A stretch of DNA of 39,684 nt from a virus: positions 1 to 39,684 of the IMG/VR virus record IMGVR_UViG_3300028840_004609. One strand, given 5' to 3'. Below the pieces are notes generated by a model that saw only the letters and a program-made list of their open reading frames with translations, searched no databases and had not been told where the DNA came from. The translations under genes and the position numbers were made by a program. Below, piece by piece: positions 25,346 to 31,332 of the stretch. Within the stretch, counting starts at the first letter, position 1; each line of letters starts with the position of its first letter.

Positions 25346-25854
25346 GAATGTCTCATAGCACAGTGTATATAATAATCAGTAATTACTGTAACTGGGAAAT
25401 ACTTGTTACATGTATTTATAAGATAATTTTTATCTACTAGACCTACTGGCAATAGGATATCTACGGCCTCACCTGTTAGATGGCACGAACGATCTGCTCC
25501 TTTTACTTTTTTATTATGAGTATAAGTTCTATATGCAGATGTTAGTTTTATCGGGGCATTATAAGTAGATCGAACACCATCCAAACAAATCAGGAGATGT
25601 AGATTTAAAATGATTACGGGGCTTTCATCTTTACAAGCAAATTCTTCTAGATAAAAGTGCTCAATGATTCTTTTTTTTTGATTCTGCTCATCCATGAAAA
25701 ACACTAAGTTTTCACAGCCTTCTTTAAAGTCTACCAACGGAGTTTTCAAAGGACGTACTTTAAGTACATTTTTGTACTGCTCTACCCAATTCATATAATC
25801 TTTTGCTGATTGGGATAGGTCAAAGTTCGTCTTTAAGCTTACCCTTGATTCCAT
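25330..25854 (-). CDS. M15-family peptidase, probable endolysin
   Basis: This 174-residue protein is a zinc D,D- or D,D/L,D-peptidase that would cut peptidoglycan cross-links at lysis. Residues about 67-78 (YLEEFACKDES) match the F-EF-CKD segment of this family. The zinc ligands are read as H125 and D132 in HLTGEAVDI, and H164 in YYIHCAMR. The catalytic region is complete. ATG 25854 is behind GGAG and overlaps the lipoprotein gene by 35 bases. There is no signal peptide, so export would need a holin. It is the last gene of the leftward operon. Confidence 0.8.
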   Translation of the reverse strand: MESRVSLKTNFDLSQSAKDYMNWVEQYKNVLKVRPLKTPLVDFKEGCENLVFFMDEQNQKKRIIEHFYLEEFACKDESPVIILNLHLLICLDGVRSTYNAPIKLTSAYRTYTHNKKVKGADRSCHLTGEAVDILLPVGLVDKNYLINTCNKYFPVTVITDYYIHCAMRHSQRSN

Positions 25855-26503
25855 AATAAGATCTCCTCATGTTTTTAGTCTCTACTACTGCAAATTGTAT
25901 TTCAGAATCATGTTCTAAGTAAGTTTTCTTATTAAGGTAGTACCATTTATTCTTGGTTTTTACTTTTGCGGAATAGGCATGTTCACCCAACACAAGGAAG
26001 TTGCCTTTTTTATAAGTGGTAGTGTATACTTCAGAGGGTTTAATATAAGAATCTTTGTGTAACCTAATTCTTGCTTCAAAAAAAGAACTAGCATTATTGC
26101 CTCTGTCTTGGGGATAGATATCACCTATGCAATTTAAATATCGTTGATCTTTTAGCATATCTTCGGATATTGTAAACACCACTTCATCTTTTTTTAAGAC
26201 ATCTATTATTTTTTCAAAAACTATTCCTTGAATATTCCCACAACGAAAATCTAATTTATAAGCATAAGGTTGTTTCAGCAACTTAAAATTCAGAGGCATG
26301 CTTTCATCATGCTTGTAAGCACACAGCCCTACGCTTCCTGTCATATCAACACAGGGTTTATTGTTGATCAACACAAAATAATCCGGATAATTTGCTTCAC
26401 CAGGAGAAAGAAATGCCAAATCGTCTTTGTATTCTAATTGGTTACAGCTAAAACTTAATAAAATAGTTGTAACCAGAAACATTATTTTGATGTAGTGGAA
26501 CAT
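25820..26503 (-). CDS. Predicted lipoprotein upstream of the endolysin
   Basis: This 227-residue protein starts at ATG 26503 behind GAGGTG. The N-terminus is a lipoprotein signal: a basic start, a hydrophobic core (IMFLVTTILL) and a lipobox LSFSC, which predicts lipid-anchored Cys20. The mature part is soluble and beta-rich, with several Cys residues (CVDM, LCAY, RCGN, NCIG), as in an oxidised extracytoplasmic domain. Overlap with the endolysin suggests a lysis role (an outer-membrane spanin-like part) or superinfection exclusion. It is much longer than typical Rz1 spanins, so neither is certain. Confidence 0.65.
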   Translation of the reverse strand: MFHYIKIMFLVTTILLSFSCNQLEYKDDLAFLSPGEANYPDYFVLINNKPCVDMTGSVGLCAYKHDESMPLNFKLLKQPYAYKLDFRCGNIQGIVFEKIIDVLKKDEVVFTISEDMLKDQRYLNCIGDIYPQDRGNNASSFFEARIRLHKDSYIKPSEVYTTTYKKGNFLVLGEHAYSAKVKTKNKWYYLNKKTYLEHDSEIQFAVVETKNMRRSYYGIKGKLKDEL

Positions 26504-26775
26504 TTTTCACCTCTATGTTTTTGCAAAGCGGAGACTGCTTCTTCTAAGAGATCATACGATGGACATCTAATAATAAGCTTGTCATACATATCCATCCAAA
26601 TCATCTTAGACATAATCTTTTTGGTATCTTCTTTTTCTTCGTCTGTTAGAGTAAAATCTAATTCCTCAACTGCGCTTTCTGCGAAGTTGTAAATATTATC
26701 AATAAAGTATTGGTAGTGTTGAGAGACTTCCTGTAGAAAATTCGCTCTTATTTCTCCCATAACTTTTTTATTCAT
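26482..26775 (-). CDS. Small helical protein of the leftward operon
   Basis: The start is taken at ATG 26775 behind AGGGAGA, giving 97 residues; an in-frame TTG at 26877 would lengthen it but overlaps the previous gene. It is helical and acidic (VEELDFTLTDEEKEDTKKI). Its SKMIWMDMYDKLI segment resembles AQRVLWIQMRDIL of the gene at 26849, so the two may be distant paralogues. The end overlaps the lipoprotein start by 22 bases. Function is unknown. Confidence 0.6.
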   Translation of the reverse strand: MNKKVMGEIRANFLQEVSQHYQYFIDNIYNFAESAVEELDFTLTDEEKEDTKKIMSKMIWMDMYDKLIIRCPSYDLLEEAVSALQKHRGEKCSTTSK

Positions 26776-26848
26776 CCATTCTCCCTTTGTTTGATCAATA
26801 TTAATATAAGTTGACCACCCAGATTTATCTATTCTTTTCACTACTGAC

Positions 26849-27151
26849 TCACTCCTCTTTTGGATATTTAGAGTCAAGTATATCTCTCATTTGAATCCAT
26901 AGTACTCTTTGAGCAAGAATCGAACTCTTTTTTAAACTTTTTTCAAGTTCTTCAATTTCAGTTTTTTTAGTGCGTTCAAGAAGATCACAACATGCCTTGG
27001 TCGATAGGTCTTTAAGAAACTCAAAGTACCCTTCTATTATTTGCTCAAAGTCTTTCATCAAAGCTTGCATCTGTCTCGCTCCTGGATGATCTTCATAGTC
27101 TTTCATTATAATTCGCATGCCTTCAATTTCTGGATTATCTTCTAATTTCAT
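26849..27151 (-). CDS. Small helical acidic protein
   Basis: This 100-residue protein starts at ATG 27151 behind AAAGGAA. It is predicted to be nearly all helix, with charged heptad-like stretches (LLERTKKTEIEELEKSLKKS). It lies one base downstream of the zinc-ribbon gene in the SSB/ERF operon. A role alongside DNA metabolism is likely only by association. Confidence 0.6.
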   Translation of the reverse strand: MKLEDNPEIEGMRIIMKDYEDHPGARQMQALMKDFEQIIEGYFEFLKDLSTKACCDLLERTKKTEIEELEKSLKKSSILAQRVLWIQMRDILDSKYPKEE

Positions 27152-27152
27152 T

Positions 27153-27344
27153 TTACAATTTCCTTTGTGCTAATCGCACTGATTTTTCTAATTCCTCTAG
27201 CGCTTCATCAAGCCCTAGAGTGAAGTTTTCACTACACCTAGGGCATTGTATACCTTCATAAACCATGCAACATTTATCGCATATATCCCATACCCTAAAA
27301 AGGGATGTCGTCTGCTGTGAACTCTGAAAACATTCTTCTGTCAT
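27153..27344 (-). CDS. Small zinc-ribbon-like protein
   Basis: This 63-residue frame has a CDKCC...CPRC pattern (residues about 22-37), a likely zinc knuckle, followed by an acidic/basic helix. The ATG at 27344 overlaps the SSB gene by 50 bases and lacks a clear Shine-Dalgarno sequence, so the true start is uncertain. The metal-binding pairs lie beyond the SSB stop, which supports real coding. Confidence 0.5.
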   Translation of the reverse strand: MTEECFQSSQQTTSLFRVWDICDKCCMVYEGIQCPRCSENFTLGLDEALEELEKSVRLAQRKL

Positions 27345-27714
27345 TTATGTTTTTAGAGTTTGCTCTATAATTGTTCTCAGTAGTTTTATCTTGCCCCCCG
27401 GATAAAAATTGAACATTTTCAGCAATGATATCTAGCGAGACAACTTTTTTACCTTCTTTATTGGTGTATTCATTAGTAGATAATTTCCCCTCGATAAATG
27501 CTTGCCTTCCTTTATCTAAATACTTAACACAGTTTTCAGCAATTTTACCAAATACTTTAACGGAAACCCAATCCGTATGATTTATATAGTCATTACCTTG
27601 CTTTCTCTTTGAATTCAAAGCTAATCGTAGCTCCGAATATCCTGTTCCGTTGTTTGAATACTTTAATTCAGGTTTCTTGCCGAGTACTCCGATCAGCATT
27701 ACTCTATTTACCAC
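27295..27714 (-). CDS. ssb: Single-stranded DNA-binding protein
   Basis: This 139-residue protein binds single-stranded DNA during phage replication and recombination. Residues 1-103 read as the OB fold (VNRVMLIGVLGKKPELKYS, then WVSVKVFGKIAENCVKYLDKG and GKLSTNEYTNKEGKKV). A flexible linker and the acidic tip DDIPF, the usual partner-docking tail, follow. The start is GTG 27714 behind AAGGAG. It shares the operon with ERF, which fits an annealing/recombination module. Confidence 0.95.
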   Translation of the reverse strand: MVNRVMLIGVLGKKPELKYSNNGTGYSELRLALNSKRKQGNDYINHTDWVSVKVFGKIAENCVKYLDKGRQAFIEGKLSTNEYTNKEGKKVVSLDIIAENVQFLSGGQDKTTENNYRANSKNINDRRMFSEFTADDIPF

Positions 27715-27717
27715 TTT

Positions 27718-27933
27718 TTACTCCTTTTCTTTAGTCTTCCTTTTCTCTCTTAGTTTTTTCATTAGTAGCTCTATAAATACATCTCTTTCTTCTGCTGCAT
27801 GTAACTCTTTTACATCTCTCATTGCATGCTCGTGTTGCATCATTTCAAGTCTTTCCATTTCTATTCTCGATATATCTTCTTTTGAAATACGTGAAAAAAA
27901 ATTACCAAAACAGTCTTTAAGTTTTCCAAACAT
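27718..27933 (-). CDS. Small helical hypothetical protein
   Basis: The start is taken at ATG 27933 behind GGAG, giving 71 residues; an upstream in-frame TTG would overlap the preceding gene. The sequence is a single long charged helix (ISRIEMERLEMMQHEHAMRD and so on) with a short aromatic N-terminus (FGKLKDCFGNFF). Three bases separate it from ssb. Function is unknown. Confidence 0.55.
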   Translation of the reverse strand: MFGKLKDCFGNFFSRISKEDISRIEMERLEMMQHEHAMRDVKELHAAEERDVFIELLMKKLREKRKTKEKE

Positions 27934-27944
27934 AATGTACTCCA

Positions 27945-28169
27945 TTAGCAATATGCAACTATAGTTACCGTCTCTCCTATAGACCCATCTTTTTGTTTTA
28001 ATTTAGCTATGACCACTCCTTCATCATCAAATGGAATCAACTCTCCGGTCTCTTCTCTTTTGAGATAATATTTTGCATTTTCATGAGGAGCAACAGTGAA
28101 TTTAAAAAAGGTAGTAGGTTCACGAGAAGGAGCAGTGAAGGCAGTAGGAGAATTCTTATCTTTAAGCAT
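27945..28169 (-). CDS. Small hypothetical protein
   Basis: This 74-residue protein starts at ATG 28169 behind AGAGGT. It has a polar, Pro-rich N-terminus and a beta-rich C-terminal half (YYLKREETGELIPFDDEGV, then ETVTIVAYC). No family is recognised. The long hairpin at 28187-28247 lies directly upstream, so its expression may be controlled by that element. Confidence 0.55.
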   Translation of the reverse strand: MLKDKNSPTAFTAPSREPTTFFKFTVAPHENAKYYLKREETGELIPFDDEGVVIAKLKQKDGSIGETVTIVAYC

Positions 28170-28186
28170 TATATACCTCTTTGGAT

Positions 28187-28247
28187 CCCTTGCAAGAGCG
28201 CGAGTAAACTAGGTTTTAGAAGACTTGCGCTCTTTAACTTGCAAGGG
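28187..28247. other. 61-nt imperfect inverted repeat
   Basis: CCCTTGCAA (28187-28195) pairs with TTGCAAGGG (28239-28247). Inside it, GAGCGCGAGT (28196-28205) pairs with ACTTGCGCTC (28223-28232) with one G-T pair. A six-base bulge (28233-28238) and a 17-base loop remain. It lies between the ERF gene and the 74-residue gene. It could be an mRNA processing hairpin, a terminator/attenuator or a protein-binding site. There is no U-run on the minus strand right after it. Confidence 0.75.
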
Positions 28248-28262
28248 TAGTGTATTAATTAT

Positions 28263-28856
28263 CTAAACAGGAGCTATCAACAACATCTCAACTTTCTCAC
28301 ACATGATTTTAAGTGTATTTTCGTCTTTATTTGCTATTTCTTTCAAATTGTTTATCTCTAGTTTGCTATGAAGCATATCCATTCTATTCTGATCTTTACC
28401 GTTTTTGAGATATAGTTGAACTAGTCTTCTTAGTTTTTGTAAGACTGAAATCTCTTGTACCTCTTGACTCGGTCGACCTTTTCCGTGATCATTCGTAGCA
28501 TCAGGATCTCGAGTGTCATCTATTAATAAGAGACCGTTCAGAGCATACTTTCTAGCATAAGATGATGTAGCACCAGTGATTTGTGATTCATCCATCCCTC
28601 TTCTTATAACTGGCTCTCTTGCATAGGCAGAAACGCTATAGTTCTCATCTTTGCTTTTAAAGGTCGCAGTTGCCTTTATATAGTATCGATCTCCTATCTG
28701 AACCAACTCGTCTTGAACCATAATCAGAGACTCTCCTAATAAGGGTTTCACCGCCTCTAATATGTCTTCACACGATCTGTATCTGTAGCCTCCGAATTTA
28801 TTTACTTGATTTTTAGGTGCTTTGAGCGTCTGTTGTATCTTTGCTAGGGTCGACAT
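28263..28856 (-). CDS. erf: ERF-family single-strand annealing recombinase
   Basis: This 197-residue protein should anneal complementary single strands for phage recombination and genome circularisation. Residues about 17-45 (NKFGGYRYRSCEDILEAVKPL) and about 90-115 (SQITGATSSYARKYALNGLL followed by LLIDD) match the conserved ERF core. The C-terminal part is helical. ATG 28856 is behind AAGGAG and overlaps the upstream regulator by 44 bases. SSB in the same operon and the RusA resolvase in the opposite arm complete a recombination set. Confidence 0.9.
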   Translation of the reverse strand: MSTLAKIQQTLKAPKNQVNKFGGYRYRSCEDILEAVKPLLGESLIMVQDELVQIGDRYYIKATATFKSKDENYSVSAYAREPVIRRGMDESQITGATSSYARKYALNGLLLIDDTRDPDATNDHGKGRPSQEVQEISVLQKLRRLVQLYLKNGKDQNRMDMLHSKLEINNLKEIANKDENTLKIMCEKVEMLLIAPV

Positions 28857-29100
28857 TGACTTCTCCTTGTCTTAGTTCTCTAACCTTTCCTACCTCTAAT
28901 GCTTTAAAACTTATTCCCACCTCATTGCAGAATTTAAGTACTGTATTCTTTTTTAGTCGTGTGCGCCCGTTAATAAATTGGTTCAACAGGGCGCTATGTA
29001 TCCCTAAAACAACAGCGAGATCTTTTTGAAAGATACCTTTTTTAAGGAGTATAATCTTTAGATCTCTACTCATCTCTTCCACGCTTTCGATTGTAGACAT
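28813..29100 (-). CDS. XRE-type helix-turn-helix regulator
   Basis: This 95-residue protein starts at ATG 29100 behind AAGGAG. Residues about 12-68 form a Cro/CI-like five-helix domain, with the HTH FQKDLAVVLGIHSALLNQFI and a following NGRTRLKKNTVLKFCNEVG. It is the first gene of the leftward operon and faces the initiator gene across a 279-base control region, the normal site for its operators. With no integrase present, a Cro-like timing role is more likely than lysogeny control. Confidence 0.8.
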   Translation of the reverse strand: MSTIESVEEMSRDLKIILLKKGIFQKDLAVVLGIHSALLNQFINGRTRLKKNTVLKFCNEVGISFKALEVGKVRELRQGEVNVDPSKDTTDAQST

Positions 29101-29379
29101 TTGTAAACTCCTTCTATTTATACTACGTTTTTTTTATTTATTTTCTTATACCTATTTATATATATTATATAATAAGTTTTTTATAATAAAAAAATAATAA
29201 TAAAAAAAACGACAGATTAAGAATGATAATAATAATTCAACTTTTAGTTTAAAAATAAGAGGTATTTGTAATGATTATTTAATTTCTGAAGGTTTTAGAT
29301 TAGAATGTTTCGCGTAATAAAAATTTAAATTAAGAGGAGATGTTTCGCGCACTCCTCTTAAAAAGGAAAATTCATAAAT
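29101..29379. promoter_or_regulatory. Divergent early control region
   Basis: This 279-base AT-rich region separates the leftward recombination operon from the rightward initiator gene. A 13-bp inverted repeat (CGTTTTTTTTATT at 29126-29138, AATAAAAAAAACG at 29199-29211) flanks an almost pure A/T segment. ATGTTTCGCG occurs at 29305-29314 and 29340-29349. The second copy sits in the loop of a 10-bp hairpin (29330-29339 with 29352-29361) directly before the initiator Shine-Dalgarno sequence. These are likely operators, promoters and possibly a DNA-unwinding region. Confidence 0.65.
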
Positions 29380-30420
29380 ATGACTATAACAAACGTATCT
29401 AACAAAGTCAAGCACGAGATTATAGAAGAAGGGGGTAGCATTGTTATTCCTTTGACGGATCACTGGGAACATGGGTTTTCCCGGATAATGAATGCCCTAT
29501 TTATTGACAAGGTATTGACCTCTAACGAAGTAAGACTCCTTGGCATCCTTTTGACTTTTGCAAATTATCCTGGTGCGCAAATGCGCGCAAAACCCGTTTC
29601 TCTTTCATATTTGCGCAAATTATCAGGGCTCGGAAAGAACACTGTAATTAGGGCGGTAGACAGCTTAATAAAACTAGGTCATATAAAGGAGGCTATATCT
29701 CCAAGGCCTGATCAATGCAGATGCATTGTAGTGATTTCTCCCTATTTATATAGGGAAAACTACGAAAATAAACAAAACTATTCCGATAATAGTCAAAACA
29801 TCACTGACATTAATGAGCAAGACCTGGTTGCAAAAAAGGATCAATATTCTGCGCAAACTGCGCAAGGGGTGTACCCAAAAAGGGTACAGGGGGTGTACCC
29901 AAAAGTAAACCCTAAAGAACTAAACATTAAAAAAACTAAATATCTCTGTGCGCAAAGAGATGTTGTGCTTGAAAAATATAAGTTGTCTAAGAGCGCACAT
30001 CGAAGAGAGATTACTGAATTTAATAAACTATTAAAAATGGGGAAATATAGCGAAGATCAAATATTAAAAGCAGTAGAAAGCTTATTTGAGCATGGAACGC
30101 TCAAAGATGGTTCTAAATGCGATAGGCCTATGTCATATCTAGCATCTGGCCCAAACATCGCTCAGAAGGTACTAGATAGAGCGAATAAGAAGGATAGACC
30201 AGAAGACTATACCTTTGACTCAAGGAAGATATCTGAAGCAATAAGAGCAGCTTCATCAGGAGAAAAAAGATTCAACGATTCATTTAATAGTTTAAATAGT
30301 TATGAAAAAAAGTTTATAGGAGACAGAAACAACGCAAGAAAATTGGGTGGAAGCCTAGAAACCCGCGTAAATGAGCTAATAAAAAACTTTGTTTTTGCTA
30401 ATAAAATTAAACTTGAATAG
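29380..30420 (+). CDS. Winged-helix replication initiator (lambda O-like)
   Basis: This 346-residue protein probably binds the phage origin. Residues about 20-120 form a winged helix (IVIPLTDHWEHGFSRIMNAL, then LRKLSGLGKNTVIRAVDSLI and LGHIKEAISP). A polar linker (about 125-185) carries a repeated GVYPK. A helical C-terminal domain follows (about 195-285, FNKLLKMGKYSEDQILKAVESLF, SYLA), as in DnaD/O-type initiators. The ATG lies behind AAGGAAAA and a hairpin. Repeated sequence elements inside the gene look like an origin. No helicase or loader gene is seen, so it probably recruits host helicase. Confidence 0.75.
   Translation: MTITNVSNKVKHEIIEEGGSIVIPLTDHWEHGFSRIMNALFIDKVLTSNEVRLLGILLTFANYPGAQMRAKPVSLSYLRKLSGLGKNTVIRAVDSLIKLGHIKEAISPRPDQCRCIVVISPYLYRENYENKQNYSDNSQNITDINEQDLVAKKDQYSAQTAQGVYPKRVQGVYPKVNPKELNIKKTKYLCAQRDVVLEKYKLSKSAHRREITEFNKLLKMGKYSEDQILKAVESLFEHGTLKDGSKCDRPMSYLASGPNIAQKVLDRANKKDRPEDYTFDSRKISEAIRAASSGEKRFNDSFNSLNSYEKKFIGDRNNARKLGGSLETRVNELIKNFVFANKIKLE
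29574..29956. repeat. Iteron-like repeats inside the initiator gene (candidate origin)
   Basis: TGCGCAAA occurs at 29574-29581, 29612-29619, 29850-29857 and 29949-29956. Near-copies lie at 29583-29591 (GCGCGCAAA) and 29859-29866 (TGCGCAAG). The 29609-29620 copy is a perfect 12-bp palindrome, ATTTGCGCAAAT. GGGTGTACCC occurs at 29867-29876 and again 24 bases on at 29891-29900, with AGGGTACAGG between. Such clustering within an initiator gene is known for lambda O. The coding-level repeat GVYPK explains part of the second family only. Confidence 0.65.
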
Positions 30421-30428
30421 AGGGAAGT

Positions 30429-30623
30429 ATGAATTGTACTTACTGTGATGGAACAGGGCAAATTATGGCATATAAGAAAGATGATCGGTTTAAGACACCA
30501 TATATATTTAAATGCTTCTGCCCCGAAGGAAGTCAGTATAACAGTGATCACTTTGTTAAATGGGGATCAAGGTTTGAGAATACATACGAGCCAGAATACA
30601 AAAGAAAAAACGCTGAGCATTGA
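30429..30623 (+). CDS. Small DnaJ-type zinc-motif protein
   Basis: This 64-residue protein starts at ATG 30429 behind AGGGAAG, eight bases after the initiator stop. It opens with CTYCDGTG, the CxxCxGxG motif of DnaJ-like zinc fingers, and has a second Cys pair in KCFCPEG. One zinc site is likely. Next to the initiator it may act in replication complex assembly. That role is inferred from position. Confidence 0.65.
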   Translation: MNCTYCDGTGQIMAYKKDDRFKTPYIFKCFCPEGSQYNSDHFVKWGSRFENTYEPEYKRKNAEH

Positions 30624-30644
30624 ATCTATTCAACACTCAACGCC

Positions 30645-30677
30645 AGTCTAGTGTTCGTAATTATAGTCTAGCACTAA
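30645..30677. promoter_or_regulatory. Paired AGTCTAG sites upstream of rusA
   Basis: AGTCTAG occurs at 30645-30651 and 30665-30671, exactly 20 bases apart. TAGTGTT (30649-30655) and AGCACTA (30670-30676) form an inverted repeat. The sites lie in the 148-base gap before the rusA gene and could be an operator for two dimers on one face of the helix. The rest of the gap is AT-rich. Confidence 0.5.
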
Positions 30678-30771
30678 ATCAAACCTTGTAAAAATACTCT
30701 TAAATAAAACCTCTTTACAAAGACAGGGTGTTAATTTAAATTGTTTTTGAAAAATATATACAGAGGTTTGT

Positions 30772-31122
30772 ATGAAGCGGATCATTAGTCTAGATAATCT
30801 CAAAATGGAGAGTATCAATCAAAAATATATTATCAGCAAAAGTACAGGAAGATTAATACTTGCTCCTAAATACAGAGATTTTAAAAATCTTTTAAAAGAG
30901 TCTTGTATCCTTTTCACAGAGAAAGCTCCTTATTCTATAACAGTCTATATGGATACTTATCTAGACATAGACAACATACTCAAATGTGTAATTGATGCAT
31001 TGGGAGATGTAATTACTAACGATAGATTTGTGTACGAGCTACATGCTTTCAAAAAACCTATCAGAAAGGGTGCGCTTGGTCGTTTAGAGGTTTACATAGA
31101 TTCACTTTCAAAAGAGGAATAA
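30772..31122 (+). CDS. rusA: RusA-family Holliday junction resolvase
   Basis: This 116-residue protein cuts Holliday junctions and branched replication products before packaging. The family's acidic/basic set is visible: D65 and D67 in LDIDN, K71, D75 and D84 in TNDRF. Length matches RusA. It has its own upstream gap with candidate operator sites, and it overlaps no neighbour. It works with the ERF and SSB proteins of the opposite arm. Confidence 0.93.
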   Translation: MKRIISLDNLKMESINQKYIISKSTGRLILAPKYRDFKNLLKESCILFTEKAPYSITVYMDTYLDIDNILKCVIDALGDVITNDRFVYELHAFKKPIRKGALGRLEVYIDSLSKEE

Positions 31123-31332
31123 ATGGAGAAAAGCAAAGAATCAGCATTAGTTGAATTAGTTGTAGACATGATCGCTTGGATTGAAGAACTAGATTCATTA
31201 ACTCATAAACTCTGTAGAAATTCTTCAATAGGCATAAGTTCTTCTAGAAGAACAAAAATAGAAAACGTATCAAGAAAGTTAAATAATCTTGGAAGAATCA
31301 TAAAAGAAGAACAACAAGAGGTAAATAAATGA
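31123..31332 (+). CDS. Small helical hypothetical protein
   Basis: This 69-residue protein has its ATG directly after the rusA stop, with GAGGAAT as Shine-Dalgarno sequence. It reads as two helices with a Ser-rich hinge (NSSIGISSSRRTK). Its stop overlaps the next start as ATGA. No function is recognised. Confidence 0.6.
   Translation: MEKSKESALVELVVDMIAWIEELDSLTHKLCRNSSIGISSSRRTKIENVSRKLNNLGRIIKEEQQEVNK

Noticed and set aside
26495-26692. Plus-strand 65-residue frame opposite the leftward operon
   Set aside because: Antisense to coupled genes, Ser-rich, no Shine-Dalgarno sequence.
30445-30651. 68-residue frame overlapping the zinc-motif gene
   Set aside because: The other frame has the ribosome site and an intact CxxCxGxG motif.
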